From: Nonomuraea antri
GTDB taxonomy: Bacteria > Actinomycetota > Actinomycetes > Streptosporangiales > Streptosporangiaceae
Length of the DNA: 61,084 bases
NCBI RefSeq assembly: GCF_013283785.1
Contig: NZ_JABCPZ010000038.1
Location: 1-61,084, forward strand
Reading direction: 5' to 3'
In this document: positions 25,566-34,472 of the stretch, one piece after another
Numbering within the stretch: the stretch's first letter is position 1
Layout: every line of letters begins with the position of its first letter
Program-made: the position numbers and the translations under genes
Notes under the pieces: generated by a model
The model's database searches: none
The model's input: only the letters and a program-made list of their open reading frames with translations
What the model was told of the DNA's origin: nothing

Positions 25566-27383
25566 CTACTCCTTGGCACGCGAGGGCCGCAGCAGGGCCT
25601 CAGCCAGCGCCAGCATGGTCTCCTCGAGCGCGGCGAGCCGCTTGGTGAGGTCTTCGGTGGCCGGCTGCACGATGCCGCCCAGCGCCTCGCTCAGCTCCTC
25701 ACGGTCGGGACGGGCCCGCACCAGCTCGGTGAGCGCGGTCTCGGCGGCGGTCAGCCGCTCGGCGTGGTCGCTGCCCTGCGAACGCAGCAGCTCGCCGATG
25801 CGCTCGGAGATGGCCAGGGTGGCCGGGAGCTGGCCGATGCGCTGGTTGACCGCCTCGACCCGGTCGTCGACGGATTCGAGCTGCTCGGCGGCCCGCTCGG
25901 CCTTGGCGCTCAGGCCGCCGAGCTGGGTGTCGAAGCGGCCGGCCAGGTGCTCTTCCGCCTCGCCCAGCCGCTCGTCCAGCGACTCGAAGTGGTTGTCGAG
26001 GTTGTTGAACCTGGCCTCGTTGCGGTTGGCGGACGCGGTGAGCTGCTGGCCGGTGGCGGCCACCCGCTCGTCGAGCGCGGCGCTGTGGGTGTCGAGGGTG
26101 TCGAAGCGCTCGTCGTGGCGGCTCAGGTGGCTCTCCACGCCGCCCATCCGCTGGTCGACCGTGCCGAGCCGGCCGTCGACGGACGTCAGCCGCTGGTCGA
26201 CGGTGCCGAGCCGGTCGTCGACCGAGGTCAGGCGCTTGTCGACGCCGTTCATCCGGCCGTCGAGGCCGTCGAGCCTGGTGTCGATGTCGGCCAGGCATTC
26301 GTCGGCGGTCTCGATGTGGCCGTCGACGCTGGTGAGCTTGGCGTCGACGGCGATCAGCCGGCCGTCGACCCGGTCGATGCGGCTGTCGACGCCGTCGAGG
26401 CGGCCGGCCAGGCGCTGCTCGGCGTCGTCGAGCCTGGTGGTCAGCAGCTCGTCGCTCTCGGTCAGGCGGGCGGTGAGGCGCTCGTCGGTCTCGGCCAGAC
26501 GGGCGGTCAGGCGCTCGTCGGTCTCGGCCAGGCGGCCGGTGAGACGTTCGTCGGTCTCGGCCAGGCGGGTGGTGAGGCGGTCGTCGGTCTCGTCGAGCCT
26601 GGCGGTCAGGCGCTCGCCGGACTCGGTCAGGCGGGCGGCCAGGTGCTGGTCGCTCTCGTCGAGCCGGGCGGACAGGCGCTGCTCGGCCGCCTCGACCTTG
26701 CCGCTCATCTGCTCGGCCGCGCCGGCCAGCCGCTCGTCGAGGCCGCCGGACAGGTCGCTGACCACCGACTCGACCCGGTCGGTGCGCGCGGTCAGGTCGG
26801 CCAGCGACTTGTCGAGCCTGGTGAAGCGGCTCGCTGCGGCCTCCATGCTGGAGTTGAGCACGGTCAGCTTGGCCGCGAAGTCGGACATGCCGCTGGTGAT
26901 GCCGTCGGTGGTGTCGAGCACGGTCTGCAGGCGTTTGAGCGCTTCTTCGACGCTCTCGCCGACCGTGCTCAGGTCGGCCCAGAGGCTCGGCAGCTCGTCG
27001 ACGGGCGTGACCCGCTTGCCCACCGACTCGACCCGGGCGTCGATGGCGCCGATCTGCTCGCCCACGGCGTCGACGTGGTCGCGCACCGCCTCGACGTGCT
27101 GGGCCAGGCCCTCGGCCCACATCGGCGGTTTGGCGGCGATCTCGTCGAGCCGCCCGTTCACGCTCTCCAGCGTGCCGGACAGACCGCCCAGCTCACGTTC
27201 GCGTACCTCGCGGAGCAGCCACTCCATGCCTTCGAGCCGCTGGCGGATCTCGTCGAGCACGGCCCCCTGCGTGCGCTGCTCGTACACGTGGTCCTGGGCG
27301 GCACGCGCGAGCAGGTCTCGCATCCTCTCCGAGACGGCGCTGTGGCCGTTCGGTTGCAGAAGGGTGTGGTTGGAATGGTCCAC
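25566..27383 (-). CDS. Long coiled-coil protein with tandem 11- and 7-residue repeats
   Basis: 605 aa. The GTG at 27383 is fixed by AAGGAG six bases upstream, although the frame is open to 27503. No membrane segment. After a mixed N-terminal part (residues 1-200) the protein is almost entirely coiled coil. Residues ~250-335 are built on 11-residue steps (RLAETDERLTG, RLAETDERLTA, RLTESDELLTT). Residues ~340-440 switch to 7/14-residue steps (LTSVDGRLGTVDQR). Such hendecad-to-heptad changes alter supercoil handedness. A structural, polarity or chromosome-organising role is possible; no known family was recognised. Confidence 0.85.
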   Translation of the reverse strand: MDHSNHTLLQPNGHSAVSERMRDLLARAAQDHVYEQRTQGAVLDEIRQRLEGMEWLLREVRERELGGLSGTLESVNGRLDEIAAKPPMWAEGLAQHVEAVRDHVDAVGEQIGAIDARVESVGKRVTPVDELPSLWADLSTVGESVEEALKRLQTVLDTTDGITSGMSDFAAKLTVLNSSMEAAASRFTRLDKSLADLTARTDRVESVVSDLSGGLDERLAGAAEQMSGKVEAAEQRLSARLDESDQHLAARLTESGERLTARLDETDDRLTTRLAETDERLTGRLAETDERLTARLAETDERLTARLTESDELLTTRLDDAEQRLAGRLDGVDSRIDRVDGRLIAVDAKLTSVDGHIETADECLADIDTRLDGLDGRMNGVDKRLTSVDDRLGTVDQRLTSVDGRLGTVDQRMGGVESHLSRHDERFDTLDTHSAALDERVAATGQQLTASANRNEARFNNLDNHFESLDERLGEAEEHLAGRFDTQLGGLSAKAERAAEQLESVDDRVEAVNQRIGQLPATLAISERIGELLRSQGSDHAERLTAAETALTELVRARPDREELSEALGGIVQPATEDLTKRLAALEETMLALAEALLRPSRAKE

Positions 27384-27501
27384 CGATAGCTCCTTCGACT
27401 CGCCGACGGTCTGCCGCGCAGCGGTGGGGATAGGTCCGGTTTGCAAATGAAAGAGCGAGAACGCGGCTAACCGCTGAAGGGGGGAGAACTCCCGCCCGTT
27501 C

Positions 27502-27530
27502 ACCTTAGCCTCTTGATCATGGTCCGTCAG
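27502..27530 (-). promoter_or_regulatory. Promoter of the coiled-coil gene
   Basis: Minus strand: CTGACG (27530-27525), 17-base spacer, TAAGGT (27507-27502). It predicts a leader of about 110 bases before the GTG at 27383. The surrounding 27.4-27.6 kb region is visibly less GC-rich than its flanks. Confidence 0.4.
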
Positions 27531-27579
27531 CGGCGATTTGAAAGATCGCGATTGACGGGAAAATGACCGGATTTGCTCT

Positions 27580-28818
27580 TCAGGCTGGTGAGAGCGGGTG
27601 GCAGATGAGAACCGATGGTTTATCGAGAATGCGAGTCAAGATGACGACTGCGGAGTTGTCACCGGAAAGTCGCAGATCTGTGCGCAGGCGTTCGATGTCG
27701 AGCGCGGAGCCGCGCTTCTTGATGGTGACATTGCCGACTTGTCGCTCTCGGAGTGCTGAGCGGAGCTTTTTCAGGGAGAAAGGGAGAACGTCCGCTATTT
27801 CATAGCGAGTGGCCCACGGGGTGTCCACCGCGTCGTCGCCGGTGATGTAGGCGATCATCGGGTCGGCCAGCCGGCCGCCGACCAGCTCGGCCACCTCGCC
27901 GACCAGGTGGGCCCGGATGGCGGCGCCGTCGGGCTCGTAGACGTAGCGGCCGACCGGCCCCACCGGCGCCTGCGCCCCGGTGGCGGTCAGCGTGTGGCCG
28001 CCGGGCAGCAGGGTGGCGCGGCGCGCGATGCTCTCACCCGGCAGGGGCGTGGCGCCCGTGCCCGTCCAGATCGTCGCCTCCTTGACCTCCCCCTTGTACG
28101 ACACCCACTCGGCCTCCGCGCCCGCCGGGACGAACTCGTACGGGATGCCTGGCGCGACCTTGAGACAGGCCCGCCGTGCCCGCGCGACCAGGTCGAGCAC
28201 CACCGGCCACGGCGGTGAGTAGGCCATCGGGTCGAACGTCCTGCCCCTGGCGCTCCTGCGGGCCGGGTCGGCGAACAGCACGTCGTAGTCCTCGGGCGGG
28301 ACCGTCGCCGCGTCGGCCACCGTCACCGTGACCCGGTCGGACAGGCCGAGCGCGGCCGCGTTGGCCCGGGCGACGGCCACGGTCAGCGGGTCGAGGTCCA
28401 CGGCGTGAACCGTGCACCCGGCCCTGGCCAGGGCGAGCAGGTCGCCACCGATCCCGCAGCAGGCGTCGGCGACGCGCGGGGCCGGATCCTCCGCCACGCC
28501 TTGCGCGTCTTCCCCGGCGCCTTGGGCGCCTTCCCCGGCGAGCAGGCGGCGGGCGCGGTGCTCGGCGACCTCCGACCTGGTGGACTGCTCCAGTCCGTGC
28601 GGGGTGAAGAACATGTGAGCGGCGTCGGCGCCGAACTTGACCCTGGCCCGCTCCCTGAGCCCGGCCTGGGTGAGCGCGGCCGAGGTGAGCGCGGCGTCGT
28701 AGCTCTTGCGCAGCCTGGTGGCGGCGGCGACGGGATCGGCGCCCACCAGTTCCCCGGCCTCCGCCAGCGCCTGCCGGCCTCGCGGGGTCAGCAGCTCTTG
28801 GAAGGCGTCGAGGTCCAC
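27580..28818 (-). CDS. SAM-dependent methyltransferase with C-terminal THUMP-like domain
   Basis: 412 aa. Residues ~1-110 are a helical N-terminal part (ATRLRKSYDAALTSAALTQ). The class I methyltransferase core has motif I ADACCGIGGDLLALA, the acidic loop VDLDPLTVAVARAN and motif IV LFADPARRS. The C-terminal ~80 residues (PFSLKKLRSALRERQVGNVTIKKRG) match the THUMP-like domain of actinobacterial family members. RNA is the probable substrate class but this is inference. It is the upstream neighbour of the coiled-coil gene on the same strand. Confidence 0.9.
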   Translation of the reverse strand: MDLDAFQELLTPRGRQALAEAGELVGADPVAAATRLRKSYDAALTSAALTQAGLRERARVKFGADAAHMFFTPHGLEQSTRSEVAEHRARRLLAGEGAQGAGEDAQGVAEDPAPRVADACCGIGGDLLALARAGCTVHAVDLDPLTVAVARANAAALGLSDRVTVTVADAATVPPEDYDVLFADPARRSARGRTFDPMAYSPPWPVVLDLVARARRACLKVAPGIPYEFVPAGAEAEWVSYKGEVKEATIWTGTGATPLPGESIARRATLLPGGHTLTATGAQAPVGPVGRYVYEPDGAAIRAHLVGEVAELVGGRLADPMIAYITGDDAVDTPWATRYEIADVLPFSLKKLRSALRERQVGNVTIKKRGSALDIERLRTDLRLSGDNSAVVILTRILDKPSVLICHPLSPA

Positions 28819-28861
28819 GTCGTACGACGTTAGCGCCTCGCCGAAGAGCGGCCGCCAGGGG

Positions 28862-29365
28862 TCACGGGCTCAGCGAGGTGTCGCCCAGCGAGATCAGGAG
28901 CTTGCGCAGGAGCGCGGCGAGCGTGTCGCGGTCTTCGGCGGTGAGCGCGGACAGCAGGCGGCTCTCGTTGTCCAGGTGCCCTTCGAGCACCTCGTCGGTC
29001 ACCCGCCGGCCCTCGTCGGTGAGCGCGACCAGGATCATCCGCCGGTTGCCCGGCGCCGGCCGCCGGGTGACCAGGCCGCGGTCGACCAGGTGGTCCATGC
29101 GGTTGGTGAGCGCGCCAGGGCTGACCATGGCCGCGGCCGACAGGTCCTTCATGCACATGGTGGCGCTCTCGCCGCTCCTGAGCAGGGTGGCGAGCATGTC
29201 GAACTCCCAGGCCTCCAGCCCCTGCGCGGCCAGGAACTCCTTCACGCCGCGTTCGAGCAGGCGTGAGGCGCGCGACACGCGGCCGACGACGCCCATGGGG
29301 GAGACGTCCACGCCGGGGCGGATGCGTTCCCACTGCTGGAATATCTCGTCCACCGCGTCGGTCAT
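28862..29365 (-). CDS. MarR-family transcriptional regulator
   Basis: 167 aa from the ATG at 29365. Winged-helix core: FDMLATLLRSG, MCMKDLSAAAMVSPGALTNRMDHLVDRGLVTRRPAPGNRRMI-type helix-turn-helix and wing. Divergent from a plus-strand NAD-binding protein. On the minus strand TAACGT (29378-29373) ends 7 bases before the ATG, so the message is likely leaderless. A near-palindrome lies just upstream and probably is its own operator. Confidence 0.93.
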   Translation of the reverse strand: MTDAVDEIFQQWERIRPGVDVSPMGVVGRVSRASRLLERGVKEFLAAQGLEAWEFDMLATLLRSGESATMCMKDLSAAAMVSPGALTNRMDHLVDRGLVTRRPAPGNRRMILVALTDEGRRVTDEVLEGHLDNESRLLSALTAEDRDTLAALLRKLLISLGDTSLSP

Positions 29366-29385
29366 GCCGTCCACGTTACCAAAGC

Positions 29386-29397
29386 TTCGATGTTGAA
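29386..29397. promoter_or_regulatory. MarR operator site 1 (imperfect palindrome)
   Basis: TTCGATGTTGAA, a 12-base palindrome with one mismatch. It overlaps the -35 box (TTGAAA, 29393-29398) of the plus-strand promoter and lies between that promoter and the marR -10 box, so a bound repressor would block both directions. Confidence 0.6.
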
Positions 29398-29421
29398 ATG
29401 TTGGTTCGGGTGCGCTAGCGT
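29393..29421 (+). promoter_or_regulatory. Promoter of the NAD-binding protein gene
   Basis: TTGAAA (29393-29398), 17-base spacer, TAGCGT (29416-29421); predicted start near 29428, with GAGGTGGG before the ATG at 29468. Flanked by the two operator-like palindromes. Confidence 0.55.
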
Positions 29422-29437
29422 TCCTCGCGTCAAAATG

Positions 29438-29449
29438 TTCGATGTCGAA
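29438..29449. promoter_or_regulatory. MarR operator site 2 (perfect palindrome)
   Basis: TTCGATGTCGAA is a perfect 12-base palindrome 52 bases from site 1 (whole helical turns apart, about five). It lies just downstream of the predicted transcription start of the plus-strand gene. Confidence 0.65.
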
Positions 29450-29467
29450 GTTTTTGAGGTGGGAACG

Positions 29468-30319
29468 ATGAAGGTACTGGTGTTCGGCGCGACCGGTTAC
29501 ATCGGCGGCGTGGTGCGGGAACGGCTCGCGGAGCAGGGGCACGAGGTGGCGGCGTTCGTCAGGAGGCCGGCCGACGGCGGCGAACGGCTGCCCGACGTGG
29601 CGGACGAGCGGTACGGCGACCTGTCCGACCAGGCGAGCGTGGCCGCGGCGCTCACGGACGACGTCGACGCGATCGTGCACGCCGGCCAGCTCACCGGCGA
29701 CAGGGAGCTGGACCTGGCCGTCATCGGCACGCTGGCGGGATCGGGCAAGAAGGTCGTCTACGTCAGCGGCGTCTGGGTGCTCGGCGCGACCCAGGACGGC
29801 GACGAGGACAGCCCGGCCGACCCGATCCCGCTGGTGGCCTACCGTCCCGAGGTGGAGCGCTTGGTGCTGGACGCCGGCGGCAGCGTGGTCAGGCCCGGCG
29901 TCGTGCACGGGCGCGGCGCGGGCATCCCGGCGATCCTGCGCGCCCAGGCCGCGCAGCGCGGCGTCGGCGTTTACGTGACCGCCGGCGGCGAGGCGCCGAC
30001 CTGGACGTTCGTGCACGTGGAAGACTTGGCCGAGCTGATCGTGACCGTGGTGGAGAAGGGCGGGGCGAGCGTCTATCACGGGATCAGCGAGGTGCTGCCG
30101 GTCCCCGACGTGGCCGAGGCCGCCGCGAAGTCGGCCGGCGTGCGGGTGGCGGCCGAGCCGTGGCCGCTGGCCGAGGCGGCCCAGGTGTTCGGCGAGGGAT
30201 TCGCGCAGGCGCTGGCGCTGAGCCAGCGGGTCGGGGCCGGGCGCACCCGCGAAGAGCTGGCCTGGCAGCCTAGCAGGGCGGGCATCCTCGACGACCTCGT
30301 GACGGGCTCTTACATCTGA
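29468..30319 (+). CDS. NAD(P)-binding epimerase/reductase-like protein
   Basis: 283 aa from the ATG at 29468 with GAGGTGGG upstream. N-terminal MKVLVFGATGYIGGVVRERL is the Rossmann nucleotide loop; VVYVSGVWVLG and WTFVHVEDLAELIV are typical of the atypical/extended SDR branch. No YxxxK pair is obvious. It is the likely target of the divergent MarR regulator; a role in detoxification or redox response would fit but is not shown. Confidence 0.88.
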   Translation: MKVLVFGATGYIGGVVRERLAEQGHEVAAFVRRPADGGERLPDVADERYGDLSDQASVAAALTDDVDAIVHAGQLTGDRELDLAVIGTLAGSGKKVVYVSGVWVLGATQDGDEDSPADPIPLVAYRPEVERLVLDAGGSVVRPGVVHGRGAGIPAILRAQAAQRGVGVYVTAGGEAPTWTFVHVEDLAELIVTVVEKGGASVYHGISEVLPVPDVAEAAAKSAGVRVAAEPWPLAEAAQVFGEGFAQALALSQRVGAGRTREELAWQPSRAGILDDLVTGSYI

Positions 30320-30343
30320 TCGCTCTGAGCAGACGCGTTCGTG

Positions 30344-30372
30344 TTGACTGTCAAGCCCCTCTTGCATATGTT
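30344..30372 (+). promoter_or_regulatory. groES-groEL promoter
   Basis: TTGACT (30344-30349), 17-base spacer, TATGTT (30367-30372), a good vegetative promoter. The predicted start (about 30379) falls within the CIRCE element. Confidence 0.8.
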
Positions 30373-30376
30373 TCCT

Positions 30377-30405
30377 GTTGGCACTCTCCCCTTGAGAGTG
30401 CCAAC
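30377..30405. promoter_or_regulatory. CIRCE element (HrcA operator)
   Basis: GTTGGCACTC (30377-30386), 9-base spacer, GAGTGCCAAC (30396-30405): a perfect 10-bp inverted repeat matching the CIRCE pattern GCACTC-N9-GAGTGC. HrcA binding here would repress groES-groEL until heat shock. Confidence 0.92.
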
Positions 30406-30493
30406 GTGCGACGAGGCAGGTCTGACACCCGCGACGGCAGGCCCCGCTGGTCGCCTCTTCTAGATCATTCAAATCTGAAGGGGAGGTCCGATC

Positions 30494-30805
30494 GTGACGA
30501 CCGCCACCAAGGTTCCCGTTAAGCCGCTCGGCGACCGCATCGTGGTTCAGCCGCTTGAGGCCGAGCAGACGACCGCTTCCGGTCTCGTCATCCCTGACAC
30601 CGCCAAGGAGAAGCCCCAGGAGGGGCGCGTCCTCGCGGTTGGCCCGGGCAACTGGGACGAGGACGGCGACAAGCGCATTCCGCTCGACGTCTCCGAGGGC
30701 GACATCGTCCTCTACAGCAAGTACGGCGGCACCGAGGTCAAGTACGGCGGCGAGGAGTACCTCGTGCTCTCCGCCCGCGACGTTCTCGCGATCATCGAGA
30801 AGTAA
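30494..30805 (+). CDS. groES: Co-chaperonin GroES
   Basis: 103 aa, GTG start with GGGGAGG upstream. [16 protein letters not shown], the mobile loop [10 protein letters not shown] and the C-terminal [15 protein letters not shown] are intact. GroES caps the GroEL ring during folding. Under CIRCE control, 72 bases before groEL. Confidence 0.98.
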   Translation: MTTATKVPVKPLGDRIVVQPLEAEQTTASGLVIPDTAKEKPQEGRVLAVGPGNWDEDGDKRIPLDVSEGDIVLYSKYGGTEVKYGGEEYLVLSARDVLAIIEK

Positions 30806-32497
<1,692 letters not shown>

Positions 32498-32520
32498 TCA
32501 CGCCTGGTTCACGCAGTACG

Positions 32521-32549
32521 ACGGCCCGCACCTCTTCGGTGCGGGCCGT
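32521..32549 (+). terminator. Terminator after groEL
   Basis: Perfect 12-bp inverted repeat (32521-32532 and 32538-32549) with a 5-base loop tcttc, followed by TTTCG, 23 bases after the groEL stop. Confidence 0.85.
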
Positions 32550-32606
32550 TTCGCGTTGCCGGCCCCTCCCGGAGCGCGGGCGGGCCGATGGGGTCAGGGG
32601 CCTGGG

Positions 32607-32885
32607 TCAGGTGGCGTAGGCGAGGACGTGGTCGTGGACGAGCCGCCCGACGTCCGGATCGCCGCGCCGGAAGGCCGCCACGATGGGCTCGTGCTCCGCG
32701 GCGTGCTCGTGCGGCTTCATCTGGAACAACCGGATCGACAGGTGCGTCCACACCTCGATGCCCAGCGACTCCCAGACCGACAGCAGCACGCCGTTGCCCG
32801 AGGCGGCGACGATCTCGCGGTGGAAGGCGACGGCGTGGCGGACCTGGTCCGGCTGCGAGCCCTCCTCGACGGCCCGGTCGAGCAG
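32607..32885 (-). pseudogene. Remnant of a GntR/FadR-type regulator (FCD domain only)
   Basis: One minus-strand frame reads LLDRAVEEGSQPDQVRHAV, then FHREIVAASGNG, the ligand-pocket text HAAEHEPIVAAFRRGD, and stops at 32607. This is the C-terminal half of an FCD domain, the effector domain of FadR-subfamily GntR regulators. Upstream the homology fades, possibly by a frameshift around 32885-32915, and no DNA-binding winged helix is present, so the gene is broken or deleted. It occupies the site between groEL and the sigma factor. Confidence 0.6.
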
Positions 32886-33271
32886 GGGGCGTGGGAGGCG
32901 TCGAGCGTGAGCACTTCGGAGTCGATCCGCGCTCGATCGCCGGCGCGGTGCTCAAGGCGATCGGCTGACCCCGCGGCCGGGGTTTCGGACGGGCGGAACC
33001 CGGCGGGGTTGGGTGTGTCCGGTATGCGCGGCGGCCGGGCGTAATGGGGGCGGGGGCCCGGCGGCTGGACGTTACTGGTGGGGCGAAAGTGCAGGAAGTC
33101 GTCGTTTATTGCAGTAAACCGGAAGTGCTGGTTAAGCGTCGGGGGTCTGACAATTGTCGCGCATATTGGGTTATGGGGTGAAACATTATGTCGACCGTTT
33201 AGCCTTAGTGTGGTCGCTCGATTACTGTTGGTTATCGTCGCTTCAATGTGACCAATCCGTAGCCGTTCGCC
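32886..33271. other. Intergenic region before the sigma factor gene, no intact gene seen
   Basis: About 386 bases. The part from about 33060 on is clearly poorer in GC than the flanks and has stops in all frames that would matter. It contains a perfect 10-base palindrome GACAATTGTC (33149-33158). TAGCCG ends 6 bases before the sigma factor ATG, resembling the leaderless -10 boxes elsewhere in this window. No WhiB-like gene (four Cys) is present, although mycobacteria keep whiB3 at this place. Confidence 0.5.
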
Positions 33272-33937
33272 ATGACGACAGGCCGGATCAGTGCGGGCAT
33301 CATGCCTATCGTGAGCGAGGGAAGCGTCGCCGACGCCAAAATTGGGGTAAGGCTCGCGTCGAGACTTCCGGCACGGACGGATGACTCCGACCTAAGGGAA
33401 CTGACGAGCCTCGCCGTGCAGGGAGATCGCAGTGCGATCGAATCCCTGCTCGGGGAGTTGCGTCCGATGGTGGTGCGGTATTGCCGCGCCCGGCTGGGCA
33501 GGGTTTCCGGGCAATATCACATTGCCGATGACGTTGCCCAGGAGGTGTGCATCGCGGTGTTGTCCGCGCTGCCCCGGTACCGTGACATGGGGCGGCCGTT
33601 CGCCTCGTTCGTGTTCGGGATCGCCTCGCACAAGGTGGCCGACGCGCTGCGCAGCTCGGTGCGCTCGGCCGTGCCCACCCAGGACCTGCCCGACGGGCCC
33701 GACGACGGCCCGGGGCCCGAGGAGACGGTGGTCCGCTACATCGAGGTGGAGCACGCCCGCAGGCTGCTGGCCAGGCTCCCCGACAACCAGCGCGAGTTGC
33801 TGCTGTTGCGGGTGGTGTCGGGCCTGTCGGCCGAGGAGACCGGTAATGTACTGGGCATGTCACCAGGTGCCGTTCGCGTCGCCCAGCATCGGGCGCTGGC
33901 CAGGCTGCGGCAGATGGCCGAGCTGGAGTCGGCTTGA
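33272..33937 (+). CDS. shbA: ECF-type RNA polymerase sigma factor, ShbA/SigD group
   Basis: 221 aa from the ATG at 33272; the first ~35 residues are variable, so a later start is possible. Region 2 is [22 protein letters not shown] with the [15 protein letters not shown] helix; region 4 is [48 protein letters not shown]. Position between groEL and DUF5319/guaB matches Mycobacterium sigD and Streptomyces shbA, where ShbA drives transcription of the principal sigma gene. Its TGA overlaps a TTG that opens a small RsdA-like frame. Confidence 0.85.
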   Translation: MTTGRISAGIMPIVSEGSVADAKIGVRLASRLPARTDDSDLRELTSLAVQGDRSAIESLLGELRPMVVRYCRARLGRVSGQYHIADDVAQEVCIAVLSALPRYRDMGRPFASFVFGIASHKVADALRSSVRSAVPTQDLPDGPDDGPGPEETVVRYIEVEHARRLLARLPDNQRELLLLRVVSGLSAEETGNVLGMSPGAVRVAQHRALARLRQMAELESA

Positions 33938-34095
33938 CGCCAGAGGAAGAGACCGACGCGCTCCTCGATGCGCTCGGTCGCGGAGAGCTGCCCGATCCCG
34001 GCGATCCCGCCGCGCGGCTGCTGGCCGCGCTGCACGATGACGTCGCCGAGCTCGATCAGCGGCGTTCCTCGGTGTCGATGACACCGTCGACGTAG
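33934..34095 (+). CDS. 53-aa RsdA-like anti-sigma fragment coupled to the sigma factor
   Basis: TTG start at 33934 overlaps the sigma factor stop (TTGA). The protein begins [20 protein letters not shown] and continues [21 protein letters not shown], which matches the layout of the sigma-binding segment of RsdA, the SigD anti-sigma (LLDAL..., DP..D..A.LL....DD). RsdA is normally a membrane protein with this segment at its N-terminus; here the frame stops after residue 53 with no membrane helix. Its last 40 bases overlap the 3' end of the convergent DUF5319 gene. It may be a soluble mini anti-sigma or a truncated one. Codon bias looks like a real gene. Confidence 0.65.
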   Translation: MTPEEETDALLDALGRGELPDPGDPAARLLAALHDDVAELDQRRSSVSMTPST

Positions 34096-34433
34096 CCTCT
34101 GGCGTACTCCCAGCTGACGTAGTCGGCCGGGTCAGGGTGGAAGGCCGGCTCGTGAACCTGCGGCTGGCCTTTCTCGATCATCTGGCGAAGGTTGCCGCGC
34201 AGCAGCTCCCAGTCGAAGAAGTGCTGCTCGCCGCATTCCGGGCAGTCGAGTACGAGGCCCAGCACCCCCTGCGGTTCCAGCAGGGAGCGAAAGACCTCGA
34301 CGTCGGCCAGGTCGGTGATGGCCTCGTCGCGCTCGGCCGCGGTGAGCGGTTCGGCGTCGTCGAGTGCGCCCATCGCCGAGGAAGGGTCGTTCGGGTCGTC
34401 CGCGAACGGGTCGCGGGGGACGTCTTCCAGCAC
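34056..34433 (-). CDS. DUF5319 family protein
   Basis: 125 aa. Acidic N-terminus (VPRDPFADDPNDPSSAM), then VFRSLLEPQGVLGLVLDCPECGEQHFFDW with a Cys-x-x-Cys pair that may bind a metal, and [21 protein letters not shown]. Conserved in actinobacteria next to guaB and the SigD-type sigma (Rv3412 position in M. tuberculosis). Function unknown. Convergent with, and overlapping, the RsdA-like frame. Confidence 0.9.
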   Translation of the reverse strand: MLEDVPRDPFADDPNDPSSAMGALDDAEPLTAAERDEAITDLADVEVFRSLLEPQGVLGLVLDCPECGEQHFFDWELLRGNLRQMIEKGQPQVHEPAFHPDPADYVSWEYARGYVDGVIDTEERR

Positions 34434-34472
34434 CTTCCCACCATATGACCGAAGCGGCCCCAGCGGTGGGTA

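Noticed and set aside
25470..27450. Long plus-strand frames (639 and 648 codons) opposite the coiled-coil gene
   Set aside because: Their Ser/Arg or Val/Gly repeats mirror the tandem repeats of the real minus-strand gene, which has a proper ribosome site.
33154..33384. 76-codon plus-strand frame before the sigma factor
   Set aside because: Poor codon bias, no ribosome site, and it overlaps the sigma factor start in another frame.
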